In this document: in pieces, positions 5,845-9,083 of the stretch
How the letters are laid out: the number at the start of each line of letters is the position of its first letter
Numbering within the stretch: the stretch's first letter is position 1
Assembly (NCBI GenBank): GCA_902493835.1
Contig: CABURG010000061.1
Coordinates: 1 to 9,083 of the forward strand
Source: an uncultured Collinsella sp.
Lineage (GTDB): Bacteria; Actinomycetota; Coriobacteriia; Coriobacteriales; Coriobacteriaceae
Direction: 5' to 3'
Length of the DNA: 9,083 nt
The notes under the pieces: model-generated
What the model saw: the letters and a program-made list of their open reading frames with translations, nothing else
Databases searched by the model: none
Told to the model about the DNA's origin: nothing
Position numbers and translations under genes: made by a program

Positions 5845-6612
5845 ATGGAATTGTTTGAGCCAATTCTTCATTTCTTTGCACAACGATGGGTCCACAACAT
5901 CATCTGGGCAGGTATCTTGGCCATCGGCACCGCCGTTGCCGCCAAGGTCGCGTCCAAGACCCTGCACCACCTGCTTAGCCGCGACGATAACCCACTCCCT
6001 TCATCGAGCATCTTCATCAACATCGCGCGCGCTATCATCTGGATGATCGGCGGCAGCTTTATCCTCGACAACTGCTTTGGCATTAACGCAAACGCCCTCG
6101 TCGCCGCTCTTGGCGTCGGCGGCATCGCCATCTCGCTCGGCTTTCAGGACACGCTGTCAAACCTTATCGGTGGCATGCAGGTGACCTTTATGGGCATCAT
6201 CAAGCCCGGCGACAATATCGAGGTCGGCGGCGTGTCGGGCGTGGTCCAGGACATCACCTGGCGCCACACGACCATCGAGGACGCCCGTGGGCAAACCATC
6301 ATCGTTCCCAACTCCAATATCTCCAAGAACACGCTCGTGCATTTGATGCCCTTTGGGCGCGTGGCCGTCCCTGTCGCGGTCAAGGACACGTCCAAGTGGG
6401 CTTCACTGGACGCGCTGGCAGATGAGCTCACCGACGCCACCAAGGCCGCCGTGCTTCCCATCTCGGGCTTTGACAAGGAGCCCTACGTGCTCTTTAGCGA
6501 GATCGGCGACTTTGGCATCAAGGGCAAGATCATCTTTATCGTCAGTGACGACAGCACCACCTTTACGGCAGCCGACGCCTGCATCCGCGCCATCGCCCCC
6601 ATCATCGCCTAA
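5845..6612 (+). CDS. Small-conductance mechanosensitive ion channel (MscS family)
   Basis: This is a membrane channel that opens under tension to release solutes during hypo-osmotic shock. The 255-residue product is slightly shorter than E. coli MscS (286). Three membrane segments are visible: about 18-38, 57-75 and the pore-lining TM3 at 83-115. TM3 has the Gly/Ala packing typical of the family (ALVAALGVGGIAISLGFQD, 84-102), then the conserved NLIGG (106-110). The cytoplasmic beta domain follows (KPGDNIEVGGVSGVVQDI, 120-137, and IIVPNSNI), then a short alpha/beta C-terminal region. AGGAGGT (5830-5836), 8 nt upstream, fixes ATG 5845. The gene seems to be its own unit, bounded by hairpins on both sides. 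The stop codon overlaps the start of the second palindromic repeat. Confidence 0.93.
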   Translation: MELFEPILHFFAQRWVHNIIWAGILAIGTAVAAKVASKTLHHLLSRDDNPLPSSSIFINIARAIIWMIGGSFILDNCFGINANALVAALGVGGIAISLGFQDTLSNLIGGMQVTFMGIIKPGDNIEVGGVSGVVQDITWRHTTIEDARGQTIIVPNSNISKNTLVHLMPFGRVAVPVAVKDTSKWASLDALADELTDATKAAVLPISGFDKEPYVLFSEIGDFGIKGKIIFIVSDDSTTFTAADACIRAIAPIIA

Positions 6613-6650
6613 AACCACCACAAAGGGGACAGGCACCTTTCTGGTGGTTT
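6611..6650 (+). repeat. Palindromic repeat, copy 2, at the end of mscS (degenerate terminator)
   Basis: The repeat starts within the mscS stop codon. A 15-position stem (6612-6626 with 6636-6650) has one C-C mismatch (6621/6641) around the loop GGACAGGCA. The T tract is reduced to three T residues followed by CGC, so termination should be weaker than at copy 1. It is in the same orientation as copy 1 and also immediately 3' of a gene. Confidence 0.8.
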
Positions 6651-6657
6651 CGCATCG

Positions 6658-6666
6658 TGGTACCAT
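6658..6666 (+). promoter_or_regulatory. Candidate extended -10 element of the BMP-domain gene
   Basis: TGG followed by TACCAT fits an extended -10. The block GGTACCATGGTT (6659-6670) matches 11 of 12 bases of the block upstream of mscS. No good -35 is visible, although an extended -10 can function without one. The leader to the ATG at 6707 would be about 34 nt. Confidence 0.3.
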
Positions 6667-6706
6667 GGTTCATATCGTTGTTTAAACGACTAAGGGAGTA
6701 GACACC

Positions 6707-8623
6707 ATGGAAGAGGCCTATCGTCAAGCACGCAAGCGCGGCGAGCAGGGACGCCGTCGCGCCATCAGCCAAAGCGAGCACCCGTACCTTACGGACCTCG
6801 ACGGCCTCGTTGCCCAGCTCCCCTTAGGTCAGCGAGAGAGCGTCGGCCTGAGGGACATTCCACTCGAAATGGTCGTCGGCACGGTCACCAAAGGCCGTCA
6901 GTCTGCCTTTTCGTGTAACTTTATGCCCCTGCTGCCGTTTAACACCGAGTTCGCCCGCAAGTGGTCCAACCTCTACGACATCCAGGTGACCGAGGGCTAT
7001 CGCGACCCCATCATCGTCACCGAGTTCATGCATCGGTTCTATGTCCAGGAAGGCAACAAGCGCGTCAGCGTCCTCAAATTCCTGGACGCCCCGACGGTTT
7101 CGGCCAAGGTCACCCGTCTCTACCCCGGCAAATGGGATTCCGTCGAAAGCCGCCTGTACGGCGAGTTCTGCTCGTTTTGGCGCGTCTGCCCCCTATACGA
7201 GATCGAGTTCTCGCGTGAGGGAAGCTACGAGACGCTCGCCAAGATGCTCGGTCAGAACCTTATCGAAAAATGGCCGCAGAAAAAGGTCGACTACCTGCGC
7301 CACACCTTCCTACTCTTTAAGCGCGCCTACCTTCGCGCCGGCGGCGACCATCTGGACATTACACCCGCCGACGCCATGCTCGTATACCTCAATGTGTACA
7401 ACCAAGACCGTCTGCTGGACACGCCGACGGACATCGTCGTAAACCGCCTGTGCAAGATTTGGCGCGAGTTGGTCATTGCCGGCAAAAATGACGAGGACAA
7501 GGTCGATCTTGTCGAGGCACCGAGCGTCGATGAGGAGGAGTCACCCTCCAAGTCCACCTCCGGCGTGCTCAACTTCTTTATGGGCAAGACCGTTTATTCG
7601 GCGGCCAACCCTCTGCGCATCGCCTTTATCCATGAATTCCCCTGTGCATCGTCGAGCTGGGACAGCCTGCACGACCAAGGGCGTCAGTATCTCGACGAGC
7701 ACTTTGGCGGCATCGTGCGCACCGAGGCATTCGAGGACTGCCACGATCCGGACGTGTTCTACGCCGCCGTGGAGACCGCCGTCAAGCACGGGGCGAACGT
7801 CATCTTCTCGACTTCACACCGCCTGATGGAATATACGCTCAGGGCCGCCGTTGAGTATCCCCAGGTGCGATTCCTCAACTGCTCCATCGGCCTTCCCCAC
7901 CAAAGCGTGCGTTCGTACTTTGGCAAGATGTACGAGGCCAAGTTCCTCCTGGGCGCCCTTGCCGCCAGCATGGCGGACAACCATCGCATTGGCTACCACG
8001 CGTCGGTCTTTGCGTCGGGCGCACTTAGCGAGATCAACGCCTTTGCGATTGGCGCCTCGCTGCTCGACCCCCGCGCGCAGGTAATCCTCACCTGGGGCGA
8101 TGTGCCCGCCGGCGGTCTTGCCGAGGCCATGTGCCGCGAAGGCGTGAGTGTTATGACCGGCGCTGACATGTCCAAGTCGCTCGAAGACCCTACGGCCTAC
8201 GGACTCCACCGCCTGGTCGACGGCAAAGTCACCGGCATCGCCATGCCGGTATGGAACTGGGGCCGTTACTACGAGCTTATCGTGCGAAGCCTGCTGCATG
8301 GCACCTGGGATGAGACCAGTGACGACAGCCGGGTTCGCGCCGTCAATTACTGGTATGGCATGAGCTCGGGCGTCATCGACATTCGCTACGCTCCGGGCCT
8401 GCCTTATCAGACTCGCAAGCTTGTTCAGCTACTGCGCAATGGCATCGTCGAGGGCTCCATCAATCCATTTGGCGGCGAGCTCCATAGCCAAGACGGCGTG
8501 GTGCAGATCGAGGGCTTTCCCCCACTGCCGAGCACGCAAATCGTCGAGATGGACTGGCTGGCCGACAACGTGGTGGGCACCATTCCGCAACTCGACGATG
8601 AGCCGAAGGTCCACGCTCTATGA
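6707..8623 (+). CDS. Cytosolic fusion protein: ParB/Srx-like N-terminal domain plus PnrA/BMP-type binding domain
   Basis: The 638-residue protein has no signal peptide or membrane segment, so it should be cytosolic. Residues about 49-140 resemble a ParB/sulfiredoxin-like domain: IPLEMVVGT (51-59), RDPIIVTEF (99-107), then EGNKRVSVLKFL (115-126), where ParB-like proteins carry a G-x-R-R helix start. A mainly helical section follows (about 150-262), then an acidic/Ser linker (266-285). From about 300 to 590 it resembles PnrA/BMP basic-membrane-protein binding domains, which in lipoprotein form bind purine nucleosides: LRIAFIHEF, WDSLHDQG, the A..HGANVIF strand, YPQVRFLN, and YEAKFLLGALAA. Similar long BMP-annotated proteins without signals occur in gut Clostridia (from memory). 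GGGAG (6694-6698), 8 nt upstream, supports ATG 6707. The stop overlaps the next start as ATGA. The ligand and biochemical activity are unknown, and automatic naming as an ABC binding protein is probably misleading. Confidence 0.78.
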   Translation: MEEAYRQARKRGEQGRRRAISQSEHPYLTDLDGLVAQLPLGQRESVGLRDIPLEMVVGTVTKGRQSAFSCNFMPLLPFNTEFARKWSNLYDIQVTEGYRDPIIVTEFMHRFYVQEGNKRVSVLKFLDAPTVSAKVTRLYPGKWDSVESRLYGEFCSFWRVCPLYEIEFSREGSYETLAKMLGQNLIEKWPQKKVDYLRHTFLLFKRAYLRAGGDHLDITPADAMLVYLNVYNQDRLLDTPTDIVVNRLCKIWRELVIAGKNDEDKVDLVEAPSVDEEESPSKSTSGVLNFFMGKTVYSAANPLRIAFIHEFPCASSSWDSLHDQGRQYLDEHFGGIVRTEAFEDCHDPDVFYAAVETAVKHGANVIFSTSHRLMEYTLRAAVEYPQVRFLNCSIGLPHQSVRSYFGKMYEAKFLLGALAASMADNHRIGYHASVFASGALSEINAFAIGASLLDPRAQVILTWGDVPAGGLAEAMCREGVSVMTGADMSKSLEDPTAYGLHRLVDGKVTGIAMPVWNWGRYYELIVRSLLHGTWDETSDDSRVRAVNYWYGMSSGVIDIRYAPGLPYQTRKLVQLLRNGIVEGSINPFGGELHSQDGVVQIEGFPPLPSTQIVEMDWLADNVVGTIPQLDDEPKVHAL

Positions 8624-9083
8624 AAATCCTTGCCATAGCCGATACCGAAGAACGATGCCTATGGGAGTGCTTTCGCAAGGAGCGCTTTGAAGGTGTCGAT
8701 CTGATTTTGTCCGCTGGCGATCTGGACCCGGATTATCTTGAGTTTTTGGTCACCGTCATCAACAAACCGCTCATCTACGTTCGCGGCAATCACGATGACC
8801 GCTACGCGCGTCATGCACCAGGCGGCTGTATCTGTGTCGAAGACTCCGTGTACGTGTATCGCGGCGTCCGCATTGCGGGGCTTGGCGGCTCCATGCGTTA
8901 TCGAGACGGCGCCAACATGTACACCGAGCGCGAGATGGCCAAGCGCGTGCGCAAGCTGTCACGCAAAGTGAGGATGGTCGGCGGCTGCGACATCCTGCTG
9001 ACCCATGCGCCCGCCGCCGGCATGGGCGATCTGGATGATCTGCCACATCGAGGATTCGAATGCTTTAGCACAGCGCTCGAGTC
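8620..9083 (+). CDS. Metallophosphoesterase, partial (runs off window end)
   Basis: The 154 visible residues match the calcineurin-like metallophosphoesterase fold, which uses two metal ions to hydrolyse phosphate mono- or diesters. Motif II is GDLDPDYL (Asp34), motif III is GNHDD (56-60), THAP (128-131) supplies a metal histidine, and PHRGF (142-146) probably supplies the next. Motif I reads ADTEE (7-11): Asp8 is present, but the histidine of the usual D-x-H is replaced by Glu10. The ATG overlaps the stop of the upstream gene (ATGA), and GAAGGT (8605-8610) lies 9 nt upstream, so the two genes are co-translated. The reading frame is open to the window edge; the missing C-terminus should hold the final G-H-x-H-type motif. 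The substrate is unknown. Confidence 0.88.
   Translation, partial: MKILAIADTEERCLWECFRKERFEGVDLILSAGDLDPDYLEFLVTVINKPLIYVRGNHDDRYARHAPGGCICVEDSVYVYRGVRIAGLGGSMRYRDGANMYTEREMAKRVRKLSRKVRMVGGCDILLTHAPAAGMGDLDDLPHRGFECFSTALE

Noticed and set aside
1..9083. CRISPR arrays, insertion sequences, prophage or defence genes
   Set aside because: No regularly spaced repeats, transposase, integrase, or attachment-site duplications are visible; the only repeats are the two palindromes and short motifs listed.

Overview
The window reads as chromosomal DNA of a high-GC gut actinobacterium of the Coriobacteriia, most likely Collinsella or a close relative. This rests on GC-rich codon use, strong AGGAGG-type ribosome binding sites, and the mix of a TrpXYZ-like transporter, a PnrA/BMP-like cytosolic protein and repeated GGGGACAG hairpins. 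The taxon is an inference from general resemblance; no marker gene proves it. All real genes are on the + strand. The long antisense ORFs are high-GC shadows.

Layout: (1) positions 1-1561 hold asnS (asparaginyl-tRNA synthetase) with a plausible promoter and a strong intrinsic terminator. (2) 1738-2526 encode a probable HTH/WYL-type transcriptional regulator whose WYL motif is degenerate. (3) 2595-5631 form a three-gene ABC importer operon: a lipoprotein substrate-binding protein of the ABC_sub_bind family, then a permease and an ATPase that overlap by 8 nt. The system resembles TrpXYZ amino-acid importers. A hairpin sits between the binding protein and the permease, and a strong terminator closes the operon. 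(4) 5632-5800 is a short gene-poor stretch with a possible 20-codon ORF preceded by a good Shine-Dalgarno, then another hairpin. (5) 5845-6612 encode a compact MscS-type mechanosensitive channel, followed immediately by a second, degenerate copy of the GGGGACAG hairpin. (6) 6707-9083 hold a coupled pair: a 638-residue cytosolic protein that appears to join a ParB/Srx-like N-terminal domain to a PnrA/BMP-type periplasmic-binding-protein domain, and, through an ATGA overlap, a metallophosphoesterase that runs off the window end.

The most unusual content is the last pair. A nucleoside-binding-protein fold normally found on the cell surface sits in a protein with no signal peptide. It is fused to a domain from a fold family that can bind nucleotides, and it is translationally coupled to a phosphoesterase with an altered first metal motif. 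A cytosolic ligand-sensing or nucleotide-processing module is a reasonable hypothesis, but nothing in the sequence proves it. The ABC operon probably imports an aromatic amino acid; its binding protein contains no tryptophan, which fits tryptophan import but does not prove it.
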